NCBI RefSeq assembly: GCF_947172395.1
Contig: NC_069085.1
Coordinates: 5,798,112 to 5,862,111 of the forward strand
From: Bicyclus anynana
Taxonomy: Eukaryota > Arthropoda > Insecta > Lepidoptera > Nymphalidae
Direction: 5' to 3'
Length of the DNA: 64,000 nucleotides
Shown here: positions 26,601-34,300 of the stretch, one piece after another
How positions within the stretch are numbered: the stretch's first letter is position 1
Layout: the number at the start of each line of letters is the position of its first letter
Program-made: the position numbers and the translations under genes
The notes under the pieces: model-generated
The model's database searches: none
What the model was told of the DNA's origin: nothing
Seen by the model: the letters and a program-made list of their open reading frames with translations, nothing else

Positions 26601-28703
26601 TTAAATGGGACCAGTCTTATAGACTTGACTCTTTCTTTAATAAATAAATAATTTAAATAATTGTTTAATAAATGAGTTATGAGATAACAAACATTTAAAA
26701 AAAACATAGAACCTCCTCCTTTTTTGAAGTCGGATAAAAACACGAAGATAAGCAGCTACACATGGAAAACTTACAAAATCGCTGTTAAGAAACTAATAAA
26801 TAACAACTTAATTGAAAAACAGCATGATCTACCGATGGATAGGTACTCATGGCACAGAAAACAAAATATGTACACTCTGGATACAAAATTTCTAATTTAC
26901 AATTTTTATTGTGGCTGTCAAGTAAAATTTTAATACCTACCCCCAATTCAGAGTTAGGTAAAGGTACGTTGAGAATAACTGTCAATAAAATTTAAATTTA
27001 TACATGACGATATTAATAATTTTAATAAAAAAAAACAAGTAAATGAATTTCGTTAGGTACTTGGTAAGTAGATACCTACTTAGGTGGATACGAGTAATTA
27101 TAAAATCCAATTGCAAAACATTTCTGTTTATCAGCAAGTTATCAATCATTATTAATAATTTACCTGATAATATTTTAATTTAGTCTTTTCGATTAATCTT
27201 ATACTTTATGATATTATTTGAGGTAGGTATTTGTAGGCACACACATAATGAGAAAAAGAAAGTCCTTTAATGTGAAAAACCTAGACAATTACGTACTTAC
27301 AAGTACTTAGTATTAAAAGTGGGAATTCTAAGAGTAAAATATTAATCTAGCGTATAAATAAAGTACCTATTTATTGTTTCATAAAATCTCTTTACTTTTA
27401 AAGAACGAAGGACTATATCTGTGAAAAGCTCTTAACGAACTTATAGGACTAAAGAAGAAAGGCTTTATTATACTGTGGAAATAAATTCTTGTATTTGGCA
27501 GTCACCATTTTTAATCTATGGTAAAGATCCACTATATGGCGAGGCTCTGTTCTTATACTCGTAGGAGAGGGGATATGTATATGCTGTCCGAAATACAGAG
27601 GTTAGGACCACCCACCGCCTGGACTGAGAATTATTACTGAAAATTTCTTATGATGAAAAAGCTCATTATTTCATAGTTCGAATCAGGCCTCGAACCCAAG
27701 ACTTCGTGATCCAAAGCCACACAAGCTAACCAACGGATCAACAATGTGTTATTTTGACACACATAGAACAAGCAAAAGTAAAAGTCATAGCCGACGATAA
27801 AATGGAAACATACAGAATTTGTTTTGTAATTCGAGTAATTATAGATAACCCCTGAAAGTTCGCGTACCAATCTTAATTTATAACTTCACGTAGCAACCGA
27901 ATATTATTGCTTTTTTCAATTTGTGCAGTAGTCCACCTCTAGGTGGACTAAATACCTACTTAATTAATGCAGATAAAACAAAAATACATCATATATTTTT
28001 TAATTGTTTCAATGGACTTAATTTAATAAATAGGTAATACGGTCATGTATTGGAAAGCCTAATAAATCTTTGTGTGTTGTGTTTTTACGCAAGTGATTAG
28101 TTAATACTTATAATTATTTATTTCTAATGTGTTCTGATATTTAATGATTTTAAAAATATGTTTCAAAATATGTATTTTAAAAAATGTAAAACAAATAACC
28201 AAATGTGTGGTTTTATTTAAGCATATAGTATTAACCTACCTTTTGTCTAACCACCATGGAACCACCCTAGGAATAGAAAAATATATAAATACCTGTACAA
28301 ATATTTTTCAAGCCAAGCTGTTTCACTTCAGAATTAATTTAAATTTTAAAATTATTACCAATACAATTCCAATAAAAATTAACAAATAAAAACTGTAATG
28401 CCAAATGTAATTTACGAGTCCAATAAAGAAACAATGTAATAACAAAAGACTTATTAATAATTATAAATAGGTACACACATGCGAGCGTATTCACAATAAT
28501 TGACTTGCAAAATATTTAAACGCACACAAACGGTGTAAACACAACACAATATAAACCCGTACAGATACGCTCCAGTTTGTTCACAAAATAAATAATTGTC
28601 TGAATATTATGAAAACTAACCTCACTCGCGCGGTGGAAACTCGCGCGCCGGTGGAAATGACAAAGGGGAAACGTTCGTGCGGCGTGAGAAATAGAGGGGC
28701 GAA
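2469..28703 (-). CDS. CRAL-TRIO domain lipid-transfer protein (clavesin / alpha-TTP-like), complete, 5 coding exons
   Basis: This is a predicted cytosolic carrier of small hydrophobic ligands (tocopherol, retinoid or phosphoinositide type) of the Sec14/CRAL-TRIO family. Coding exons on the minus strand are 25431-25204, 11464-11308, 9395-9253, 3346-3185 and 2654-2469, preceded by a noncoding exon near 28621-28703. They join in frame to 876 nt, 291 aa, close to the length of alpha-TTP. Residues about 20-75 form the helical CRAL-TRIO N domain. Residues about 95-256 form the lipid pocket, with VVLMDFHKMGWSQ near 165-176 and the family hallmark HLPSDYGG at 249-256. The start is the first ATG after a clear acceptor (TTTCAG) at 25446. 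Insects carry many paralogues, so the ligand and exact orthologue are unknown. Introns are long and full of repeats. Confidence 0.9.
3185..3346 (-). CDS. CRAL-TRIO gene, coding exon 4
   Basis: Acceptor TTTACAG and donor GTAAGT bound 162 nt (54 codons, phase 0 at both ends). It encodes TMGLTPAFSKRLL to REKLKTR, the core of the lipid-binding fold. Confidence 0.9.
6350..6545 (-). repeat. Diverged, truncated copy of the GCGGACGCCC interspersed repeat
   Basis: It starts with GCGACGCCCGCAACG, continues through the family's body (TTTTTCCTGTATAAAAAGTA) and ends in an AAACAGACAGAC tail. Better copies lie at 22346-22562 and 63716-63914. Confidence 0.45.
7455..7516. repeat. 26-bp perfect direct repeat
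   Basis: The unit CATATTGTATATGTATACCA plus TATGGT occurs at 7455-7480 and again at 7491-7516, separated by 10 bp. The unit is rich in short palindromes (TATAC/GTATA). Confidence 0.8.
8497..8600 (-). repeat. GC-rich interspersed repeat fragment
   Basis: The minus strand reads TCTTTCCCCCCGTCGCCCG then CATATCATGGGAGTGT, matching plus-strand copies at 31812-31880 and 43268-43333. The element type is unknown. It stands out as GC-rich within an AT-rich intron. Confidence 0.5.
9253..9395 (-). CDS. CRAL-TRIO gene, coding exon 3
   Basis: Acceptor TTTTAAG and donor GTAAGG bound 143 nt. The first codon is split with exon 2. It encodes GTWDPKKVNADQLFRLF to DFHKMGWSQ, a typical CRAL-TRIO segment. Confidence 0.9.
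9556..9800 (+). repeat. SINE family 2 copy (body and tail)
   Basis: It shares GGCTAGTTACCACC, GCGATTTAGCGTTCCGG, GTAGAAACCGAAAGG and TAGCCCGCTTCCATC with copies at 47627-47935, 58828-59072 and 59958-60180, and ends in an A-rich tail. The tRNA-like head is missing. Confidence 0.7.
9941..10115 (-). repeat. tRNA-derived SINE, family 3
   Basis: The minus strand starts with a tRNA-like head: a box A-like AGCTCAACGGTGAGAG and a box B-like GGTTCGATCCCCG. The body continues to GGGAATATTGGTCATATTAT. The same body occurs at 60187-60305. Confidence 0.65.
10407..10560 (-). repeat. 3' tail of a CR1/Jockey-like LINE
   Basis: The minus strand carries AGAGCAACTGTTGAGTTTCT and ends TAAGCCTACTTGAAATAAAT. The same tail follows the reverse-transcriptase fragment at 18125 and recurs at 46183-46412 and 56176-56458. 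Confidence 0.6.
11027..11229. mobile_element. MITE with about 40-bp inverted ends
   Basis: The left end GCCTGTAGCCATGTG is mirrored at the right end by CACATGGCTATAGGC. The inverted similarity runs inward through TTCTCTTTCTACAAAC. It is about 203 bp with no coding capacity. The centre holds a palindrome, GATCACGTGATC. Superfamily is undetermined. Confidence 0.7.
11308..11464 (-). CDS. CRAL-TRIO gene, coding exon 2
   Basis: Acceptor TTTGTTTCAG and donor GTAAGC bound 157 nt. It encodes MRRVAEFKRDNASLLDGLLP to RRILIVSVG, linking the N domain to the lipid-binding domain. The last nucleotide starts the split codon completed by exon 3. Confidence 0.9.
12297..12527. mobile_element. MITE with AATAGGCTAGTTGAC ends
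   Basis: The left end AATAGGCTAGTTGACACC pairs with the right end GAGCCAACTACCCTATT. Internal GAGCCAAAACGCTATCAGCC is shared with larger copies at 58726-59375 and 60983-61742. Non-coding. Confidence 0.75.
13497..13730. mobile_element. Partial mariner-type MITE
   Basis: It begins CAGGGTGCTGGGGAGTATTT after a TA. In inverted orientation it matches the full element at 51210-51571 through CATTTTAAAATTTTAAAG and the CATAATTATAAGGATGCG block. The far end was not found. Confidence 0.65.
14140..14330. repeat. Interspersed repeat, also at 45166-45340
   Basis: CAATACAAGAAACCC, ATATTAAAAATGA, CATCCTGTTTAATTC and TTTGACCTAGTTT recur in the same order near 45166-45320. Type unknown, non-coding. Confidence 0.5.
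14406..14681. mobile_element. hAT-type MITE (276 bp)
   Basis: Terminal inverted repeats CTCAGACCAATTAT / ATAATTGGTCTGAG are flanked on both sides by the direct repeat GTTATGACC. The 8-9 bp target duplication points to the hAT superfamily. A longer relative lies at 24757-25128. Confidence 0.8.
18125..18430 (-). pseudogene. CR1/Jockey-like LINE reverse-transcriptase fragment
   Basis: Minus-strand translation gives LLKLSHYGIKSIALDLI, then GVPQGSILGPFLFLVYINDL and VLFADDT. These are RT motifs, including the F/YxDD catalytic box. The frame has stops, and the RT piece is joined directly to the LINE 3' tail (TGAGCCTACTTGAAATAAA), so the rest of the ORF is deleted. It is a dead copy. Confidence 0.85.
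20690..20870 (+). repeat. Possible LINE 3' UTR remnant
   Basis: A block with AACCAGCGCTGCAGCTAGTT and a downstream T-rich, TTTCTTTCTTTC-ending tail resembles a non-LTR element 3' end. There is no second copy in the window, so this is weak. Confidence 0.25.
22346..22562 (+). repeat. GCGGACGAAGTCGCGGG interspersed repeat
   Basis: Near full-length copy. It starts with AATATTATAAAGGCGAAAGT, has ACTTTTCATCCCGGAAAATCC inside, and ends GCGGACGAAGTCGCGGGTGT. Other plus-sense copies lie at 29486-29690, 57556-57760 and 63716-63914. Non-coding; element class undetermined. Confidence 0.75.
22924..23241 (-). repeat. tRNA-derived SINE, family 1
   Basis: The tRNA-like head on the minus strand reads CCGTGATAGCCCAGTGGATA, followed by GACCTCTGCC. 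The body includes TTTCAGTTG and GAGAATTTTCTTAATTCTCT. Related copies lie at 45800, 49478 and 61296. Confidence 0.8.
23540..23690 (-). repeat. SINE family 2, tRNA-like head
   Basis: The minus strand reads GGCCTTCGTGGCGCAGTGGT, then GGAGGTCCTGGGTTCGATTC, the box A and box B of a tRNA-derived promoter. This is the head of the family whose fullest copy is at 47627-47935. Confidence 0.75.
24757..25128. mobile_element. hAT-type MITE (372 bp) with internal hairpin
   Basis: Ends CTCAGACCAATTAT / ATAATTGGTCTGAG are flanked by an exact 8-bp target duplication, TCCGCTGT (24749-24756 and 25129-25136), the hAT signature. It interrupts an RTE LINE fragment, so it is the younger insertion. Inside is a perfect 40-bp inverted repeat. 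Confidence 0.9.
24864..24947. repeat. Perfect 40-bp inverted repeat, 4-nt loop
   Basis: The left arm 24864-24903 (starting AATGGTGTAAAAAACGGGCA) is the exact reverse complement of 24908-24947; the loop is AGAT. The related MITE at 14406 has only one arm, so the second arm arose by inverted duplication in this copy. Confidence 0.95.
25204..25446 (-). CDS. CRAL-TRIO gene, first coding exon
   Basis: Acceptor TTGTTTCAG at 25447-25448 and donor GTAAGT bound 243 nt. The ATG is at 25431 after 15 nt of 5' UTR. It encodes residues 1-76: an acidic, helical CRAL-TRIO N domain (ETPERVREALERLKELM) ending CKWYPESAIAL. Confidence 0.9.
25492..25838 (-). pseudogene. RTE-like LINE reverse-transcriptase C-terminal remnant
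   Basis: Minus-strand translation reads VSQRDRIRNEEICRRTKV, then AQRVAKLKWQWAGHMVRRAA, the conserved C-terminal end of lepidopteran RTE-like endonuclease/reverse transcriptases. A frameshift follows, and it ends in the ATGATG tail. It lies 46 bp upstream of the first coding exon's acceptor. Confidence 0.85.
25848..26043 (+). repeat. GCGGACG-family repeat, variant without the GC-rich end
   Basis: It starts ATACTAATATTATACAGATG, contains CGGTATTCTAATGGGAACGG and ends GGGGCATCGGCTAG. The same variant is at 35955-36150 and, reversed, at 49068-49235. Confidence 0.6.
26520..26748 (+). repeat. Interspersed repeat ending GAACCTCCTCCTTTTTT
   Basis: It shares AGTTATGAGATAACAAACAT and the end GAACCTCCTCCTTTTTTGAA with 50413-50805; the end alone is also at 33478-33790. 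Non-coding; class unknown. Confidence 0.6.
27650..27740 (-). repeat. tRNA-like SINE head (family 4)
   Basis: The minus strand reads GTTGGTTAGCTTGTGTGGC and GTCTTGGGTTCGAGGCC, resembling box A and box B. A related plus-strand piece is at 31381-31480. The flanks do not fold into an acceptor stem, so a functional tRNA is unlikely. Confidence 0.5.
28621..28703 (-). other. Putative noncoding first exon of the CRAL-TRIO gene
   Basis: A GC-rich, CpG-rich island ends in a good donor, GAG|GTTAGT, at 28621. The 5' limit is inferred from the TATA box. No ATG lies inside. Spliced to 25446 it would give a 5' UTR of about 100 nt. Confidence 0.55.
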
Positions 28704-28728
28704 TGTGCGCGCGCGCAGCGCCCGCCGG

Positions 28729-28735
28729 TTATATA
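28729..28735 (-). promoter_or_regulatory. Candidate TATA box of the CRAL-TRIO gene
   Basis: TATATAA on the minus strand is flanked by GC-rich sequence in a roughly 200-bp CpG-rich island that is unlike the AT-rich surroundings. It implies a start site near 28700, upstream of the donor at 28621. Confidence 0.5.
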
Positions 28736-28979
28736 CACTGGTGATAACGCAGGCTCTTTGTGCCCTCGAGCCGAACGCGCCTCTTTGTATTAAGAGGTCG
28801 TGCAAGGGGCGGAAATTGAGATAAGAACATCTTTATTATTATTCTAAATAGAATTAAACGTTAGCCAATATTTTAAACTATAGTAAAAAAAATTAAGTGA
28901 ATGTTTGTGTATTTAGAGTTCGTACAGTACAAGGGGCGAAAATTGAGGTGAAAATTCTTCTTTTTAATTCAAATTAATC

Positions 28980-29065
28980 CAAATCCTTTTTCTTTCTTTC
29001 TTCTTCTTAATCCTTTCTTCTTCTTAATCCTTTTTTTCTTCTTAATCCTTCTTTTCTTTTTAATC
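28980..29065 (+). repeat. Pyrimidine-rich short tandem repeat
   Basis: TTCTTCTTAATCCTTT-like units repeat imperfectly about four times. Low-complexity sequence. Confidence 0.7.
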
Positions 29066-29485
29066 CAAATGAAATTAAACATTAGCCAATATTTTCACTC
29101 CTAAATATAATATGATCAGAATCGGTAGACATACATCGGTGTCTAAAAAGCTTCCGACCTAATAATAAATAAACACAAGAATTAAACAAACACAAAAAAA
29201 ATTGTCCCAAGAATTTTTATCTTAAAATTTAGGGATACTTAGACACTTAACTTAAGAGAATTTTTTGTGACTTAAGTTAAATATAAATTGCTTTAATTAG
29301 CATAATCACTACGAGTAACTTTAAGTAGGTAACTCTAGTAAATATACACGAAATTTACCATCTAGCTACTCGTATTGTTAGCGATTCTTGTCACGTGATT
29401 TCAAATTCACTATTAGGTAGTTTATTGCTAACTTGATCAAAATTAGGTACCTACTAACCAGTGTGTTTGACATTGTGATTTTCGT

Positions 29486-29690
29486 TAACACTGATGATTT
29501 TGATGATATGATTGTTTGTTACTCTTTCACACCTGGACTACTGAACCGAATTAGCTGAATTTTGGTATTAAGATATATTATAGCCTAGGTTACCACATAG
29601 GCTACTTTTTATCCCGAAAAAATGCATGGTTCCTGAGGGTTTTGTGAAAAACTAAATTCCACGCGGACGAAGTCGCGGGCGTCCGCTAGT
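29486..29690 (+). repeat. GCGGACGAAGTCGCGGG interspersed repeat
   Basis: It runs from GATTTTGATGATATGATTGT to GCGGACGAAGTCGCGGGCGT. It is very similar to 63716-63914, including TTATAGCCTAGGTTACCACA-type internal sequence. Confidence 0.75.
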
Positions 29691-30282
29691 CGATACATAT
29701 GATATAAATTAATTGTAAGTGTCTGTCTGTATTACACGATACCAAAACACAAGCAAGCTATTATAAATGTCTGTATGTCCGGGCTAATCTTTGGAACGGT
29801 TAAACCGATTTGAATAGAACTTTAACTGGAGGATAGAGGAAGTTTTTGAGCAAAATCCGTAAATATGTATAAATGCAATAGTAAGTATGTGGTTATCAGG
29901 ATGGATACCGGATGTCCGTTGCATCTGGTAATCAATAAACAATACTGTAATAATTAAGTATGACTCAATTGTAATAGATATAGATTATTATTAATAGGTA
30001 TTAGTAATATAATTAACACATAGGATAATAAGTAGGTATATCAGTGCCCCTCGACGTGAGTAAATTATGTGTATCATTATAAATCTAATCTAGCTCATAG
30101 TCCAACTACAAAGTCCGAATTGTCACCAGTACAAAAGTACCTAATGAATATTTTTTGTCTTTCGCCTCCTTTAGCGTATATTATATATTATATTTATGAC
30201 TTATTTTATTATTTACAACTTAGCCTTTGACTACAATCTCTCCTGATGGTAAGTGATGATGCAGTCTAAAAATAAACTCATT

Positions 30283-30400
30283 TTATCAACATCATCATCA
30301 TATCAGCCGATGGACGTCCACTGCTGGACATAGGCCTTTTGTATGGACTTCCTAACATCATGATATGATATGCCACCTGCATCCAGCGAATCCCTGCGAC
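30283..30400 (-). repeat. RTE-like LINE 3' tail
   Basis: The plus strand shows CATCATCATC then AGCCGATGGACGTCCACTGC and TGGACATAGGCC, the reversed 3' end seen at 25492. It is a short remnant. Confidence 0.6.
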
Positions 30401-31040
30401 TCGTTTTTGCTCATTAAACTCATTTACCCTTCTTCAAAATTTATACTTCACAGGAGTTGTGGAGTATAAATTTTGAAGCTATGTATAGAGTAATAGTCGA
30501 CCAACTTAAAAAGCGTAATTGGAAATCGAAAATTGCATACTAATTCCGTTGTTAATTAAAAAGGTAAAGTTGTCAGTACGATAACTCAGAGTCTGTTAAA
30601 ACTAGAAAGATGAGATTTGGTAAGGGTGTGTATATTAATTACGTCTTTTAAAGTGGTAAAAAGAAAATTAAAAAAAAAAATTTGGGGTTCCTTCCCTACA
30701 TACAAAGTGTGGATGAATGTTTTATCGTCTATCCTATAGCGTGGGGTATCGTTATCGGTATTTTTGTGCATTACATAAGGGATTAGTGCTAACATAATCT
30801 ACAAAACTCTATACTGCGCGTAGCCCGACACGCACTCTGCCTTATTTAAACTTATTTAGATAGCCCTTCACTACAATCTCACTTGATGGTAAGTGATGAT
30901 GCAATTAAGATCGAAGAGGGCTAACTTGGGTAGGGTGGTAACTAAGCACTGATGGAATATATTTTACTTAGGCTACTTTTCATCTCGGAAAAATCCATGG
31001 TCCCTGCGTGATTTGTGAAAAACTGAATTCCATGTTTTTA

Positions 31041-31202
31041 TCCATTCAACTACACAAACCGGCATTTATAGGGAGCTCTTTACACGACGAAAGCGTGTTT
31101 ACAACAATGAAACATCGATTCTAAAGCAACAGTTTTTATAAACGCTTTAGATCATTGATTCCTGATCTTTGCCAAAGGGGTAATGTCTAGCGAGCTAAGT
31201 CA
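31041..31202. mobile_element. Diverged relative of the hAT-type MITE
   Basis: CATTCAACTACACAAACCGG, GGGAGCTCTTTACACGACGA and GTAATGTCTAGCGAG align in order with 24945-25110. Terminal repeats are not recognisable. A second relative is at 40350-40560. Confidence 0.5.
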
Positions 31203-31245
31203 GTAATCAAAATAGTAAAATAAATAAAACAAATAAAGTGATAAC

Positions 31246-31341
31246 TCATTGTAATATATTAAGAGATTCGTCCGCTTCGTTCACAGACGTGCTTGTGGTA
31301 GCTTCCTCTTCGTCAGATTCAGATCCCACGGAGCTATAGTC
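31246..31341 (-). CDS. GTF3C5: GTF3C5 exon 8 (last)
   Basis: Acceptor TATGTTCGCAG. It encodes DYSSVGSESDEEEATTSTSV and a further 11 residues before the stop at 31246-31248, forming the acidic tail. No AATAAA was found close downstream. Confidence 0.85.
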   Translation of the reverse strand, partial: DYSSVGSESDEEEATTSTSVNEADESLNILQ

Positions 31342-34300
31342 CTGCGAACATAATATGTTTTTAATTATAAAAAATCATAGCTTGACTACGGTGGTCCGTG
31401 GTTAGCCCGTAAGACTTCGTATCAAGCGGTCCAGAGTTCGATTCTAGGGTCGGGAAATACTGAGTTTTTTTCTTCTAAGAAATTTTCACAAAGGAGTTGG
31501 TGGCATTTACCCCTTAGCACGAGCACGTTAGTTCGTCGGTTACCACGGTCATTACTAATAACATCTATGGCGCTAACATGCGGCCTAGTGAAGAGAAATA
31601 AACAAATATCGTCCAGTTGTCCCAGTCCTATTTTAGTCCTCTTTCGTCCCTGCGAAATGAAAGATTAACGGTATTTCTCGTTGCACCGCCATTTGTCCAT
31701 TTTTGTTCGCGAGATTAATAAGATTCTCATTGGTCTTTGAGCAACTGATTAGGGGCGCCTTAAGTAAGTGGTTTTTTTTTATTTAGTGACAAGTCAACCC
31801 TTGACTGTGATTTTTCCCGCAGTCCTTTTCCCCCGTCGCCCGCATATCATGGGAGTGTCATCAAAGAACTTGCCAAGTGGTGAGGTCAACAAGTCGTGCG
31901 GAGTTACACGCGACATATCACCTCGAACTTCAGGTCCGCCTTGTGCGTGTCGAGCAGCGTCCGCTTGGCGCTGCGGAAGATGTGGTCGCGGCACAGCTGG
32001 TCGGTGTCGGGCGGCAGCCAGCCGCGCCGCGCGTGGCACAGGTAGCCCGCCGGCGGCTCCAGCGCCAGCAGCTGCTGCACCTCCGGCAGCTCCACGTCGC
32101 AGTACTGCCAACAACACCTGGAGTGTAATCCTCATCAAAGGTCAACGGGCGCCTAAGTACAACAACTATATTCCAGCCATACTGTGTGTGCACTGTTCAC
32201 TAACAAACAAATAAAAAAAAATGAAGGTACAAATCGCTAATCATTTCACACCTACTAATAATAATAATTATGTTGCAGTACTGCAAATGAAACCTGGAGT
32301 TTAATCCTCTTCAATATTTTTTTTTCGTGTTGAATAAGTGCCGATGGCTCCATGTGGGACCACTACGGCGTCACCGGGGGGGTTTGGGCGAGCGCAGAAG
32401 CATCTGATGAGACCAGAAGGCTGAAATAAAGATAGAGGACGGAACGGCTCTAAAGGCTCCTATGAGACTCGGACCTCGGCTTCGAGGGCCTCAAATTACT
32501 ATAACAACTATACTCGAGCCATACTGTGTTGCACTGTTCTCTAACAAACAAATTAGAAAAAAAAATGGAGGTACAAATCGCTAGTCATTTCACACCTACA
32601 TATTAGGGATGATGACAGTTTTTTAAATTGTATATAAATTAAGAGAATGCTAATAGTAAAGCAATTTTGTAAAAGTAACAGGGTATCTGCGATCATTACT
32701 TTCGGAGCTACAGGGATTTAAAGGGTCAGATTTGCAGCGCTGCCGCGGATCCCTGAAAAACGCCCCATACAAAATGGTACGATCTTATGACGTCGTAGGC
32801 AATTAATGATCGTTAGATTTATATGGGCGTTTAAACAAAATTACTAATATCTTTGTTATTTCTGCGTTTATGTTTATAGTTCATATATTAAAAAATGTCA
32901 CATTTAATGTAAGGAAGCTAAAAATGTATGAATTTTCATCTAATTACGATAAAATATTTTTAATAGATTTTGAAATTTTATAATCTTATTTATTTTGCAA
33001 ATATCCAGTCAATCTTTGCTTTTTATGTATAAATTAGTTAACATTGACTTTATTTACCCGAATGTATCATTAAAATCAATATATTCAAACATAGTCATCA
33101 TCCCCATTACGCTGCAGTACTGCAAACAACAAATCAACAATTAAGACCAATTAAGAAAACCTAGGATCGAACCCAGGACCTCAGTCTTGTAAATCCACCG
33201 CGCAAAAACATTAATTTCAATCCTTTATAAACATTAATTACTGACCTGATAATAGACCTGCCGTTGAGAAGGCACCATTCCCGGGCGGAAGTATACCGCT
33301 CCTTCATACACGATGTCCTCTGACGAGAGCGGCTCGGAGGAACACTTTTTGTAATTCTTAATGCTGTCCGTCTTTTTGCAGTGAACTATCTGATCACGAG
33401 TCATCACCATTGCATGGACGCCAGCTAAAAACAAGAAAAAGCTTTTCATTATGATTAATATCCTAAACTTTATGATTTAAAAGGCTTGAGTCAATGCATC
33501 ACTGTGTTAGCACCGCCTTCAAAGTGATTAGAAGCACATACAATGTTATTTTTCGCTTTTAGTTTATTTTGTGATTTTGACTGCGGTTGAATTTTTTTGT
33601 TAAAAAGAACTTATTTTTTTGTTTTTAGTGTGTCCTAGCATAGTAAACGAAAGCGCCACAGTACGGGCATTTTCATTTTCATTAGAAACACGAAATTACT
33701 GAATTTTCAAAATTGGTTAAGTAGTGACAAAGTTATGAAGTACTCATTGAATTGAGAACCTCCTCCTATTTTTTAAGTCGGTTAAAAGCAATTTAATGAA
33801 TTTCATTTATATCAAGTAAGCTTACATCAATACAAGTAAGTCAAGTTTGTCAGTAAGTAGGTAGTGACTCTAACAGCAATATGGAATCCCAATTATGCCA
33901 AGAGCCTACAACAAATGTTACAATTTATAATTTACAACTTTGTAATTATAAGTTACTAGCGGACGCCCGCGACTTCGTCCGCGTGGTTTTCTGTTTTTCA
34001 CAAACCCCATTGGAACTGTCGCGGACTTTTTAGAACTTTTCAAGGGGAACAATTCTGACATACATGATTTTTGCAAAACTTTAACCGTTTAAGCTCTCAA
34101 TAGGAAAAAATCCCCCGACTTTGAAATATTCTTCATTGGTGCCCCGTTCCTATTTGTCTTAGCGTGGTAATTTTATTATAGCCTGTAGCCTTCCCCGATA
34201 AATGGGCTATCTAACACTGAAAGAATTTTTCAAATCGGGCCAGTAGTTCCTGAAATTAGCGCGTTAAACCAAACAAACTCTTCAGCTTTATTATATTAGT

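Larger units (their letters stand above)
25447..28620 (-). other. 5' UTR intron of the CRAL-TRIO gene (3.2 kb)
   Basis: It holds an RTE LINE fragment (25492-25838), a GCGGACG-family copy (25848-26043), a CCTCCTCC-family repeat (26520-26748) and a tRNA-like SINE (27650-27740). No coding exon was seen. Confidence 0.55.
28740..31245. other. Intergenic region between the CRAL-TRIO promoter and the GTF3C5 3' end
   Basis: It holds a TTCTTCTTAATCC pyrimidine-rich repeat (28980-29065), a GCGGACG repeat (29486-29690), an RTE tail (30283-30400), a SINE family 2 tail (about 30840-30930) and a hAT-MITE relative (31041-31202). No gene was seen. Confidence 0.6.

Noticed and set aside
31768..32214. 148-aa plus-strand frame with Ala/Arg-rich sequence
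   Set aside because: It is the antisense shadow of GC-rich GTF3C5 exon 7 plus flanking intron.
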